Source: Microvirga tunisiensis
GTDB lineage: Bacteria; Pseudomonadota; Alphaproteobacteria; Rhizobiales; Beijerinckiaceae
Direction: 5' to 3'
NCBI RefSeq assembly: GCF_009296175.1
Contig: NZ_VOSK01000031.1
Coordinates: 1-44,717 of the forward strand
Length of the DNA stretch: 44,717 bases
Made by a program: the position numbers and the translations under genes. Below are positions 28,255 to 36,168 of this stretch, in pieces; the first letter of the stretch is position 1; the number at the start of each line of letters is the position of its first letter. The notes beneath the pieces are model-generated. The model saw nothing but the letters and a program-made list of their open reading frames with translations. It searched no databases and was not told the origin of the DNA.

Positions 28255-29780
28255 CTTTCAATTACCCACATCTCCGGAGCGAGCGCCGCTTCAGCTTGCA
28301 AGGCGGGACTCGGGCGTGATTCCTTGTTGGGCACCCATTCGGATGGAGTGCTGCCATGGATCCGATGCTCGAGGGTGCCTCGTGGCTCGATGAGGAATTG
28401 GCCGGATCAACCTTTGCCGATGCACGGCTGGGCCAGCGGCTGCGGCGGCTCTTGGAGCAGCTCGGCGGGGCGATGGGAGCGAGCGTGCCGCTGGCCTGCC
28501 AGGACTGGGCCGCCACCAAGGCCGCTTATCGCTTCTTCGACAATGATCGGGTCAGCGAGGCGGAGATCCTGGCCGGCCACTTCGCGGCAACCGCCAGCCG
28601 CCTAGCCGCGACCGAGGGGCCGATCCTCATCCTCCACGACACCACCGAGTTCACCTATCACCGGGTCCGGCCCGAGCCAGTTGGCGTGATCGGGCAATAT
28701 CCCTGCCGCAACACCAGTTATGATCGACGCCAGCTCTATACCGTTTGCGGCCTTCTGATGCACTCAAGCCTTGGCGTCACGCCGGATGGGCTGCCGCTGG
28801 GGCTGTGTGCGATCAAGTTCTGGACGCGCGCCACCTTCAAGGGCACAACCGAGCTCAAGCGGCATATCAACCCGACGCGGGTGCCAATCGAGGACAAGGA
28901 GAGCCTCCGTTGGCTCGAGAACATGCGCCAGTCCTCGGCGCTTGTCGCTGATCCGGCGCGGTGCATCCACATCGGTGATCGCGAGAGCGACATCTATGAG
29001 CTGTTCGTCACGGCGCACGAGCTCGGCACGCACTTTCTCGTCCGCAGCAGTGTCGACCGGCGGGCGGATGAGGGCACCCAGACAATCATCGCAGCCATGG
29101 ACCAACAGCCTGGCCAAGGCGAGCACTGGATCGCGGTGCGTGACGACAAAGGCAAGGAGAGCCAAGCGCATCTCACCATCAAGTATCATCGCCTCCAGGT
29201 GCTGCCGCCTCTTGCCAAGCGCAAGCGCTATCCCGCGCTCGCGCTCACCGTGATCTGCGCTGATGAACAAGAAACACCCGAGAACCGCCAGCCAATCCAC
29301 TGGCGCCTCATCACTGATCTGCCCGTCACGTGCGTCGATGAGGCAATCGAGAAGATCGGCTGGTACGCTCTGCGTTGGAAGATCGAGCTGTTTCACAAAA
29401 TCCTGAAATCGGGCTGCCGGGCTGAGGACGCGAAGCTTCGGTCGGCCGAGCGGCTGGTCAATCTGCTGGCGCTGTTTTGCATCCTGGCGTGGCGGGTGTT
29501 CTGGCTGACGATGCTCAATCGGACAGCACCCCAAGCATCCCCACGCCTGGTCCTCACCGCGCTCGAGATCCGCCTGCTCGATCAGCTGGTCAAGAACAAG
29601 ACGTCGTCACCGTCGCCAACGCTGGCACACTATCTGACCAAGATCGCCCGGCTCGGCGGCCACCTCGCCCGCGCCAAGGATCCACCGCCCGGCAACATGG
29701 TCATGTGGCGCGGCCTCTCGCGCCTCACCGATATCGAACTCGGCGCCTCCCTCGGCATGAGGCTTGTGGGTAATTGAAAG
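28255..29780 (+). mobile_element. Complete IS4-family (Tn5/IS50-type) insertion sequence
   Basis: A 1526-bp element with 16-bp perfect terminal inverted repeats (CTTTCAATTACCCACA at each end). It is flanked by a 9-bp direct duplication GGCAAAGAA at 28246-28254 and 29781-29789, the duplication length of IS50-type elements. It splits msuE and is transcribed opposite to it. Intact ends, an intact transposase and a perfect duplication indicate a recent insertion. Confidence 0.96.
28356..29777 (+). CDS. IS4-family transposase (Tn5-like)
   Basis: A 473-residue DDE transposase. The N-terminal Tn5-type DNA-binding domain (SWLDEELAGSTFADARLGQRL, CQDWAATKAAYRFFDN) precedes the catalytic core: first aspartate in ILILHDTTEFTY, second in CIHIGDRESDIYELF, and the glutamate with the YREK-like motif in RWKIELFHKILKSGCRAEDAKL. 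The C-terminal dimerisation region is present. The stop lies inside the right terminal repeat. It appears fully intact and may be active. Confidence 0.93.
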   Translation: MDPMLEGASWLDEELAGSTFADARLGQRLRRLLEQLGGAMGASVPLACQDWAATKAAYRFFDNDRVSEAEILAGHFAATASRLAATEGPILILHDTTEFTYHRVRPEPVGVIGQYPCRNTSYDRRQLYTVCGLLMHSSLGVTPDGLPLGLCAIKFWTRATFKGTTELKRHINPTRVPIEDKESLRWLENMRQSSALVADPARCIHIGDRESDIYELFVTAHELGTHFLVRSSVDRRADEGTQTIIAAMDQQPGQGEHWIAVRDDKGKESQAHLTIKYHRLQVLPPLAKRKRYPALALTVICADEQETPENRQPIHWRLITDLPVTCVDEAIEKIGWYALRWKIELFHKILKSGCRAEDAKLRSAERLVNLLALFCILAWRVFWLTMLNRTAPQASPRLVLTALEIRLLDQLVKNKTSSPSPTLAHYLTKIARLGGHLARAKDPPPGNMVMWRGLSRLTDIELGASLGMRLVGN

Positions 29781-30199
29781 GGCAAAGAAGCCGAAGAGCG
29801 GCCGGAGCGCGTGCTCGACCACGAGCGCATGGCGCGGCCCTCCACCCGTCGCCGTCAGCGCGACCGGCTTGCCAGCCAATCGTTCCGGCGTGATGAAGTC
29901 GATCAGGTGCTTGAAGAGACCAGTATAAGCGCCCTTGTAGACCGGCGTGCCGACAATCAGCGCGTCAGCTGTCTCGATCTCATCGACGATACGTGCGGCC
30001 GGTAGCGGCAGATCGTTGCGCGCCAGCGCGGAGCCGAGCCCTGGGCCCGCATCGAGAACATTGTAGATCTTCAGATCGATGGACGCGCGGCGCCCAACTT
30101 CGGCGCCGAGCGCCTCCGCCAGGGCACGACTGCGCGAGGGGCGGCGAGTGTTACCGGAAAAGACGACAATGCGCGGTCGGCTCACGGGAAATCTCCTTG

Positions 30200-30484
30200 T
30201 CAAACGGCCAGCAGGAAGGGGCCTGGAAGGGCGAGCAGCAGATCGGTGGAAGACTCTTTGGGCGTGGTGCGAGACGACTTCGACCTGGGCGGCGGAGTTG
30301 TACGACGCCACTGATCGTGAGCGGCAGCGATCACCTGTTTCAGATTGCGAAACCGGCGCCCCTCGAGGCTGTCGAAGGGGTGCTGCGAGGAGAAGAAGCG
30401 AAAGCCACTCTCCTCCGGAACGGCAACGCCCGCGGTGACACTGCCGATCTCGATCACCCGGGCTGTGCTGGTGGTGGTGCTCAT
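30200..30484 (-). CDS. Small FRFF-motif protein, first gene behind the SAM-II riboswitch
   Basis: A 94-residue protein of unknown function. The N-terminal ~60 residues (ARVIEIGSVTAGVAVPEESGFRFFSSQHPFDSLEGRRF) form the same compact module as the frameshifted copy at 6873-7054. The remainder is basic and Pro/Ser-rich and may be poorly conserved. It begins ~200 nt downstream of the riboswitch and ends 14 bases before msuE, so it is the first gene of the sulfur operon. Repeated association of this family with SAM-II control suggests an accessory role in sulfur-starvation physiology, which is not known. Confidence 0.65.
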   Translation of the reverse strand: MSTTTSTARVIEIGSVTAGVAVPEESGFRFFSSQHPFDSLEGRRFRNLKQVIAAAHDQWRRTTPPPRSKSSRTTPKESSTDLLLALPGPFLLAV

Positions 30485-30682
30485 GGCAAAGATCTCCTGT
30501 CACCGGCAGCGATGGCCAGCGTGATCGTGGTTAGGCGAGAAAATGTCAGATCGGCTTCAACGGCCGCGACAAGCGGTCAGGCGTCCACGACGGGAGAGAC
30601 GGTGGTTTCGGGTGGACGAGGCGTGCACGACCGGACATCCTTTGCGTTGGGCTGAGGACCACGGGGCAGCACAGGCTCCGTG

Positions 30683-30737
30683 GCGCTTTAGCGTTTGATC
30701 ACGCGGCGCAAGCTGCGCACTGTCAAATCACCGCGGC
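30683..30737 (-). promoter_or_regulatory. SAM-II riboswitch, copy 2, at the head of the sulfur operon
   Basis: On the minus strand: GCGGTGATTTG, a short linker, GCTTGCGCCGCGTGATC, then AAACGCTAAAGCG. This matches the SAM-II order, including the P1 helix GCGG/CCGC, the conserved TGATTT strand that forms the triple helix, CGTGAT between the stems, and the terminal GCTAAA. The class binds S-adenosylmethionine through an H-type pseudoknot and represses downstream sulfur genes when SAM is plentiful. Unusually, the first annotated gene starts ~200 nt later, so control may act through transcription termination or an unannotated leader ORF. Confidence 0.82.
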
Positions 30738-30795
30738 CGATCAAGCGTTGAATGCGCCAAATCAGCATGGTTATGGTGGGTTTGTTGTCTCGCAC

Positions 30796-30824
30796 TGTCA
30801 ACGAGGATGTTCTTTTAAAAGAAC
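30796..30824 (-). promoter_or_regulatory. Candidate promoter with 16-bp palindromic operator
   Basis: On the minus strand TTGACA (30796-30801) is a consensus -35 box exactly 63 nt before the riboswitch core. Seven bases upstream is the perfect palindrome GTTCTTTTAAAAGAAC (30809-30824), well placed for an activator. A further half-like GTTCTTTTA occurs near 30926. Copy 1 has the same arrangement with only one half-site. The regulator could be the Lrp/AsnC protein or an unlinked factor. Confidence 0.55.
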
Positions 30825-31566
30825 GCCAAACAGTGAACGGTTGGCACTCTGGAATGGGCCAAGGCGAGGAAAAGCTTCCATGCATGGAACAACGTTGTTG
30901 CGACATCCCACTGATCAGCAAAAAAGTTCTTTTACCGAGAACCGTTGGTCATGGATTTTCGTTCAGTGAAGGCGCTGCTTGAGTGACGTGGTTCATAAGG
31001 TGAAGTGATTTCTTTGACCTTGCCTAACCGATAATGGCGATGGAGTAAGGCAGGTTGGCGAGGAGAATTGTTCCGCCGGATGCGGAATGGTGATCCCTTG
31101 GCATCGCCCCTGTCAATCCGAACGATACATCTTGGTTTCTTCCAGAAGGTCTCGCTCGAACGACATCAGAGTCGATCAACGGGCGGCGAGTATCGAGGTA
31201 ACCTCTGTCGCGCCGAGCAGGCGGCGCCACAGTCCTGAGATGGGAAAAGCCCCGTGGGTTCTGGATGCATGGTGCTGAACTCGACGAGGGCATGATGCAC
31301 GGAGCGCAGAGAGCTTCAGACCGTGTGAGTGACGCAACATCCCTCATTGCTGCGGTGCTCTGCAGTATTCACAATGGCGAGGATTTCGTTTGCATCTCTC
31401 CTGTCCTCCTCTAGCTTGGGCGGCTGCCAGATCATGGCCCAGTGCTGGGGCCTTAGAGGATCTCCGGCGAGCGAGATTGATCGGGCTACAGAATCGATGT
31501 CTGAAAGCCCAAATCTGCAGAAGATGCTTTGTCGGACGAGGCACGCGAAAAGAGGCGGAGGGGTGC
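30825..31566. other. Long non-coding or decayed region
   Basis: I see no gene here in either direction. ORFs are short and lack protein-like composition. It separates the divergent sulfur operon promoter from the plus-strand kinase gene. Confidence 0.4.
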
Positions 31567-32109
31567 ATGTTGATCGTCCTTGGTGGGCTGCCCGGAGTGG
31601 GCAAGACGACTCTTGCTCGCGCTCTTAGTCAGCACCTCTATGCGACCCATATCCGCATCGATTCTATTGAACGGGCGATCACGGCCTCGGGTATGCTGAA
31701 GGCAGGGGTGGGCCCCACAGGCTACATGGTTGCCTATGCTGTCGCAGAGGATAACCTGCGTGCCGGGAAAATGGTCATCGCTGACTCAGTTAATCCTTTG
31801 AAGGTGACTTGAGATGCGTGGCGCTCCGTTGCCGAACGCACCTCATCTCGTGTTGTGGAGGTTGAGATTATCCGTTCAGACCGCGACGAGCATCAGCGTA
31901 TCGTCAGGACACGCATCAGTGACATCGAAGGGCTGATCCTCCCGACATGGGATGATATTGTTTCGCGTGAATACGAGCCGTGGAACCGGTCACACGTTGT
32001 GATCGACACTTCGTTCAAGACGATTGATGAGAGTCTGAGCGAACTGTTGGTAGTCCTGAACGCATCAAAGATCGATAGCGCAAATCCTGTAAGTCCGATT
32101 ATGGAGTGA
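31567..32109 (+). pseudogene. P-loop kinase-like protein with a single in-frame nonsense codon
   Basis: ATG 31567, with GGAGG upstream, opens MLIVLGGLPGVGKTTLARAL, a Walker A P-loop of the AAA_33/zeta-toxin-like small kinase class. The frame meets TGA at 31810-31812 after SVNPLKVT and then continues in the same frame (DAWRSVAERT, VVEVEIIRSDRDEHQ, LPTWDDIVSREYEPW) to 32109. The intact product would be about 180 residues. The TGA most likely arose from CGA (Arg) by one transition. The C-terminal half keeps clear coding character, so the lesion is recent, or the codon is read through. Substrate unknown. Confidence 0.75.
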
Positions 32110-32153
32110 GCAGGTCTGTTATGGTTATCGGTGTCATGGGATCGCGATGACCG

Positions 32154-32393
32154 ATGGACGCTCCTGAGTTACCGCTGGACGTCAGCTTCAACCGCCTCTC
32201 TCAAACGCCTGACGCGATGGATATCGCCTCTGAGGTCAAACGAGCGGCTCTGAACGTTTACATCGTCACCGATCAAGATGGGACGACGCGTTTCAAAAGA
32301 TTTCATGAGCAGCAGTGTCGTCCAAATCCACGTCTCCTAACCATTCCGCGGGATGATAAGCACCTCTTGGTAATTCGCAGAAGCTGGTTATAG
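32154..32393 (+). CDS. Hypothetical protein, 79 aa
   Basis: Not recognised. The sequence MDAPELPLDVSFNRLSQTPD continues into LNVYIVTDQDGTTRFKRF, which looks protein-like, but there is no clear ribosome site. It overlaps the 3' end of the convergent DJ-1-family pseudogene by 6 bases. It may be a real small gene or chance. Confidence 0.3.
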   Translation: MDAPELPLDVSFNRLSQTPDAMDIASEVKRAALNVYIVTDQDGTTRFKRFHEQQCRPNPRLLTIPRDDKHLLVIRRSWL

Positions 32394-33075
32394 CATGGAT
32401 AGGTGCAATGCTGCCGCCGCCTCCCTTGCGATCTCCTCTCGGTGGCGCTGAAAGGCCGCTGACCCGTCCCGCACCGCTGCGATGATAGCGGGGTCAGAAC
32501 TGCTCGGAGATCCTCCAGGAAACGGAGGTTCAGGGTCATACTCCATGGATAGCTGCGCCCGCCGGGCCCGGTCGTCGCCGAACAGGCTTGCCGCCAGGGC
32601 GAGAGCGAAATCGATCCCGAAGGTGACACCCACCCCTGTCACCCGGTTGCGGTCTACCACAACCCGTTCTGCGACAGGTTCGGCTCCGAAATAGGCGAGC
32701 TGGTTGAGCGACAACCAGTGGCAGGTGGCGCGATAGCCGGTCAGCACACCGGCGGCGGCCAGCACCAATGACCCGGTACACACAGAGGTCACGTAAGTGG
32801 CGTTTTCAGCCTGCGCCTGGAGATAAGGTGAGAATCTCACTGCCAGCCATAAGGGCGATCTGCCCAGGCCCACCAGGGACGAACAGGATATCTGCCTGCG
32901 GACAACTGGCAAAGGTGGTGGTCGGTATCAGGCGTAGCCCACTCCCGTCGACGACCGGGTCGGAGGATTTCCAGGCCAGGTGAAGCGACAGCTCCTTGAA
33001 GCGGGCGAACACCTCGAAGGAGCCGGTCAGGTCCAGTTGGGTCATCCGGGGATAGGCGAGCATGACAACGTGCAT
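32388..33075 (-). pseudogene. DJ-1/PfpI-family protein (isonitrile-hydratase-like), frameshifted
   Basis: ATG 33075 with GGAGAG upstream opens MHVVMLAYPRMTQLDLTGSFEV, then FVPGGPGQIALM. The frame is lost near 32845 (ILTLSPGAG stop) and resumes one frame over with QAQAENATYVTSVCTGSLVLAAAG, which contains the nucleophilic cysteine, and GYRATCHWLSLNQLAYFGA. One extra base in ACCTTATCTCCAG would explain it, since ACC-TTT-CTC-CAG restores TFLQ. Members include isonitrile hydratase and GATase1-like regulators. The present protein is probably inactive. Confidence 0.75.
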
Positions 33076-33282
33076 GGGCACTCTCCTGGGAGCTATCGCG
33101 GGTGCCCAGGCGAGCAGCGTCTTGCGGTTCACGCTCCCCGGTGGTGATCCACCTTGCCTCGCCAGTCACGTGAACACACAAAGATGAGCTGATCCTGTCA
33201 AAGCAAGCAACGGAGCATGGCTGCTGGTCTCTCCGGTGGCGTAATCTGCGGAAGCCGCAGTACCAAACGGCGTTTGGAGAGC

Positions 33283-33504
33283 CTATGCCGGCCTGGGAAG
33301 GTCCCAGATATGCGTCAGCACTAGAACCAAAAGACCAGCACACAGGAGCAGGACCAGAAGCAGGGCGATGCGGCTCAGCCTCTCATAGCGAGCCAGGTGG
33401 GCATCAGCGGCTTCGACCTTGCGGCGGCGCTCATCTGGTTCGGAGGAGGCAGGCGACACAACTCTGCGACCTTTGTTTTCGGAGATTGTCATCGGATCAT
33501 CCAT
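33283..33504 (-). CDS. Small single-pass membrane protein
   Basis: 73 residues: a charged N-terminus rich in Arg/Glu (EPDERRRKVEAADAHLARYE), then one strong membrane segment (IALLLVLLLCAGLLVLVLTHIW) and a short tail. Its ATG shares one base with the TGA of the dehydrogenase gene upstream (TGATG), so it is translationally coupled to it and belongs to the TetR-controlled unit. Function unknown. Confidence 0.55.
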   Translation of the reverse strand: MDDPMTISENKGRRVVSPASSEPDERRRKVEAADAHLARYERLSRIALLLVLLLCAGLLVLVLTHIWDLPRPA

Positions 33505-34370
33505 CAGGCGAGAAAGGAGGCGGCAATGTCCCGTTCGCCGTGGCCGGCATCGGCTGCGCGCTGAAAGCGGGCAAGACCGGCCTCGGCCAGATCGGCACGG
33601 ACGTTTGTTCCCGCGAGCGCTTCGACGACGAGCTTGGCGTCCTTGACCCCGTTCTCGACCGAGAAGCTGGTGGCGTGGTCGCCCTTGAGCATCGCGGCGC
33701 CCTTGCCCTGGAAGTAGCCGCTGTCGAGCGGGCCGCCGGTCACGGCCCCGATCACCAGCGCCGGATCGACGCCGAGCGCTGTGGCGATCGCCAGCGACTC
33801 CGCCGTGCCATGGGTGAGCGCGAAGACGAATGCGTTGAGCGCGAGCTTGAGCCGGCTGCTGGCGCCGGGCGTGTCGGAAACCCAGAGAGTGCGTTGCCCG
33901 ATGGCGTCGAAGATCGATTGAGCGGCTTCGCGCCCGCCGTCCGGGCCGGAGGCGAGGATGACCAGCTTGCCTTGCTCGGCCGGCTGGCGGGTGCCCTGCA
34001 CCGGCGCGTCATAGAACACGAGGCCGTTCTCGGCCGCCAAACCGGCAAGCGTGTCAATCGCCTCGGCGCCGACGGTGCTGAGCTGGAGCCAGATCGCGCC
34101 CTTGGCGAGGCCGGGCCGCGCCGCCGCGATCGCCTCGATCACGGCCGGGCCGTCCTTCAGCACGGTCACGACGATCCCGGCGTCACGCACGGCGTCGGTG
34201 GCATGGTCGAACGGTGTGACGCCATCGGCGGCAAGCGCCCGAGCCTTGTCCGCCGAGCGGTTCCAGGCGCGGACCTCGAAGCCCTTGCGTGCAAGATTGC
34301 GCGCGACGGCTGCGCCGATCAGGCCGGTGCCAAGAACGGCGACGGGGCGAGCGGGTTGATTGTCCGTCAT
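33504..34370 (-). CDS. NAD(P)-dependent beta-hydroxyacid dehydrogenase / imine-reductase-like protein
   Basis: 288 residues. The N-terminal Rossmann domain has VAVLGTGLIGAAVARNLARKGFEVRAWNRS. The region LQLSTVGAEAIDTLAGLA and FYDAPVQGTRQPAEQGKL matches the substrate-binding part of 3-hydroxyisobutyrate/6-phosphogluconate dehydrogenase relatives. The catalytic-lysine helix reads SRLKLALNAFV. NADP-preferring relatives include glyoxylate/succinic semialdehyde reductases and imine reductases. A copy of the 22-bp operator lies 26 bases upstream of the start, so TetR-type repression is likely. Confidence 0.85.
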   Translation of the reverse strand: MTDNQPARPVAVLGTGLIGAAVARNLARKGFEVRAWNRSADKARALAADGVTPFDHATDAVRDAGIVVTVLKDGPAVIEAIAAARPGLAKGAIWLQLSTVGAEAIDTLAGLAAENGLVFYDAPVQGTRQPAEQGKLVILASGPDGGREAAQSIFDAIGQRTLWVSDTPGASSRLKLALNAFVFALTHGTAESLAIATALGVDPALVIGAVTGGPLDSGYFQGKGAAMLKGDHATSFSVENGVKDAKLVVEALAGTNVRADLAEAGLARFQRAADAGHGERDIAASFLA

Positions 34371-34395
34371 GATTGACTCCCGATGAGGTTGGATG

Positions 34396-34417
34396 TTATG
34401 TAACGATCATTCCATAA
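34396..34417. promoter_or_regulatory. TetR operator, site 1
   Basis: A 22-bp near-palindrome: TTATGTAACG then ATCATTCCATAA, centred on GATC. It lies between the TetR gene end and the dehydrogenase start, in that gene's promoter. It matches sites 2 and 3 with few changes. Confidence 0.75.
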
Positions 34418-34436
34418 TTGACCAAAAAAGGGCTGA

Positions 34437-35021
34437 TCACGTCAGCGCGGCCAGGGTTTGATCGATAATGGCGGTGAGCTTTCTGCGGTCCTTTGGACGG
34501 GTCGTTTGGGCCAGCACCCGCAGGCCCTGGACCGCGTTGAAGATAAAGAGCGCCAGGACAGCGGCATCCGCGTCGGGGCGTATTTCTCCGGTGGCCTGCC
34601 CGCGCCGGACCGTTTCCTCGATCCCGCGCGTCAGGATGGCGAAGTTCTGGCGCACGAGGTCAGCCACCCGCGGATCGCGCCCGGCCATCTCGATCGCGCT
34701 GTTGGTGGCGAGACAGCCGCGCTGCTCCCGCGCGTCCCGATCGGCATTGACAATATCCACCATCAGTTCGCGCAGCCGCTGCGTGGGCGAGCCTTCCCGC
34801 CGGAGTTGATCGACATTGGCCCGGGAGCGCTTGCGGTAGTGAAGAAGCGCCTGCTCGAAGAGGCCATCCTTGTTGGCATAGGCCGCGTACAGGCTCCCGC
34901 GACCGAGGCCCGTCGCGTCGACGAGATCCTGTGCGGAGGTGCCCTCGTAGCCATTGCGCCAGAAGGTTTCCATCACCGCGTCCAGAACGCGCTCTTCGTC
35001 AAACTCTCGCGGGCGGGCCAT
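34437..35021 (-). CDS. TetR/AcrR-family transcriptional repressor
   Basis: 194 residues. The N-terminal helix-turn-helix (RPREFDEERVLDAVMETFWRNGYEGTSAQDLVDATGLGRGSLYAAYANKDGLFEQAL) is a textbook TetR_N domain. The C-terminal ligand domain includes EQRGCLATNSAIEMAGRDPRV, found in a branch often controlling NAD(P)-dependent reductases. ATG 35021 is used because the longer upstream frame reads through the operator. One operator copy lies 15 bases before the start, predicting autorepression. The others flank the two dehydrogenase genes, making a three-promoter local regulon. The inducer is unknown; electrophilic carbonyls are one possibility. Confidence 0.92.
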   Translation of the reverse strand: MARPREFDEERVLDAVMETFWRNGYEGTSAQDLVDATGLGRGSLYAAYANKDGLFEQALLHYRKRSRANVDQLRREGSPTQRLRELMVDIVNADRDAREQRGCLATNSAIEMAGRDPRVADLVRQNFAILTRGIEETVRRGQATGEIRPDADAAVLALFIFNAVQGLRVLAQTTRPKDRRKLTAIIDQTLAALT

Positions 35022-35035
35022 AAGGGGTACTGTTA

Positions 35036-35057
35036 TTATTGAATGATCATACCATAA
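35036..35057. promoter_or_regulatory. TetR operator, site 2
   Basis: TTATTGAATG then ATCATACCATAA, 22 bp centred on GATC, directly upstream of the TetR gene. It implies autoregulation. Confidence 0.78.
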
Positions 35058-35154
35058 CACTATCGACGGGCTTGTCAATGCAGCGCTTTGAACTGCGACC
35101 GCAGCATGACGGTGCCGGTGATAGTTAGGGGTGGACGATGGCGAATAGCGGCTG

Positions 35155-36108
35155 TTAGAAGGGGTCGATCGGGTTCGGCACCGCACGGTTGTCGAAGAAA
35201 GCCTCCAGATTAGCGAGCACCATGTCCTCCTGGGCGTTCCGGGCGCCGGTGCTGGCAAAGGCGATGTGCGGTGAGAGGATCAAGTTCGGCGCGTTGAGAA
35301 GTCGGTCTGGCACAGTAGGCTCATTCTCGAATACGTCGAGCGCCGCCCCGGCGATCATTCCCTGCTCCAGCGCTTCGGCAAGCGCATCCGCATCGATCAG
35401 TGAGCCTCGGGCCACGTTAACGACATGACCGTTCAAACCGAGCGCGGCCAAAAGCGAACGGTCAACGATATGGTAGTTGGAAGGATCGGCGCGAACCGCC
35501 ACGATGAGGATGTCGGCCCATTCGGCCAGTTCTCGTACGCTTGCTTTATAGGAACAGGCGGTGTCTGATTTGGGCGTTCGGCTGTGATAGGCAATTTTCA
35601 TCTCGAAGGCGGCAGCCCGTGATGCGAGCTTACGACCGACAGCGCCAAAGCCGTAGATGCCGAGCCGCGCGCCGGTCAGGCCGGGAACGGCCGCCATGCT
35701 GACGAGACTATTCCCCGTCCAGCGCCCCTCCCGCACGAAGCGGTCGGCGGCGAGAATCTGCCGCGTCGAGGCTAGTACCAGACCCATGGCGAAATCCGCC
35801 ACGCTCGACGCGTTAGCGCCGGGGCTATGTGTTACAGTCAACCCGTGTTCTGATGCCGCCTGGAGATCAATGCCCTCGAAGCCGGTCCCAAAATAGGAGA
35901 CGAGGCCGAGTTCGGGAAGCGCTTCGATCAAAGCGCGATCCGTTTGCAGCCCGCCTTTCGTCACCAGCGCCAGGGCAGCGGAAGCCCCCACCGGTAAAGC
36001 GTCGGGCGCCGACCGCGGCATGGGTCCGAGTACCTTATATCGGTCCGTCAGCAGTTGCTTGAATCGATCCGAGAAATCACAGGCGAGCAGGACGGTCGGC
36101 TTGGACAA
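35155..36108 (-). CDS. D-2-hydroxyacid dehydrogenase (NAD(P)-dependent)
   Basis: 317 residues of the D-isomer-specific 2-hydroxyacid dehydrogenase family, which reduces 2-oxo acids such as glyoxylate or hydroxypyruvate. The nucleotide-binding motif is GIYGFGAVGRKLASR. Catalytic residues are the Arg in VVNVARGSLID, the Glu in ALDVFENEPTVPDRL and the His in NLILSPHIAFAS. The substrate loop SYFGTGFEGIDLQAA resembles GHRPR/GyaR proteins. The third operator copy lies 61 bases upstream, so the gene is probably under the adjacent TetR protein. Confidence 0.92.
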   Translation of the reverse strand: MSKPTVLLACDFSDRFKQLLTDRYKVLGPMPRSAPDALPVGASAALALVTKGGLQTDRALIEALPELGLVSYFGTGFEGIDLQAASEHGLTVTHSPGANASSVADFAMGLVLASTRQILAADRFVREGRWTGNSLVSMAAVPGLTGARLGIYGFGAVGRKLASRAAAFEMKIAYHSRTPKSDTACSYKASVRELAEWADILIVAVRADPSNYHIVDRSLLAALGLNGHVVNVARGSLIDADALAEALEQGMIAGAALDVFENEPTVPDRLLNAPNLILSPHIAFASTGARNAQEDMVLANLEAFFDNRAVPNPIDPF

Positions 36109-36168
36109 GGAGACAACCTTTCAGGTGGAATGCGACGTTGAGCGGTGGTCGCTCACCCGACGCGCAAC

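Larger units (their letters stand above)
28051..30185 (-). pseudogene. msuE: NAD(P)H-dependent FMN reductase MsuE, interrupted by IS4-type element
   Basis: The 5' part (30185-29781: RIVVFSGNTRRPSRSRALAEAL, ADALIVGTPVYKGAYTGLFKHLIDFI, LAGKPVALTATGGG, then HALVVEHALRPLFGFFA) and the 3' part (28245-28051: ALTIPTAVYASDGDF to the stop) join exactly across the IS once one 9-bp target copy is removed, giving 199 residues. MsuE/SsuE flavodoxin-fold reductases reduce FMN for the desulfonating and C-S cleaving monooxygenases, so this enzyme should serve the luciferase-like proteins of the operon. The start is GTG with AAGGAGA upstream. As it stands the reductase is broken, and the monooxygenases would depend on another FMNH2 source. 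Confidence 0.9.

Noticed and set aside
30688..30921. Minus-strand ORF ending TVRSLRRVIKR and the similar ending SSLRRETKR near 7261
   Set aside because: The shared sequence is explained by the SAM-II riboswitch core; codon-level conservation is absent and no ribosome site is present.
33285..34376. 363-codon plus-strand ORF opposite the hydroxyacid dehydrogenase
   Set aside because: The minus-strand frame carries complete Rossmann and catalytic motifs; the plus frame has none.
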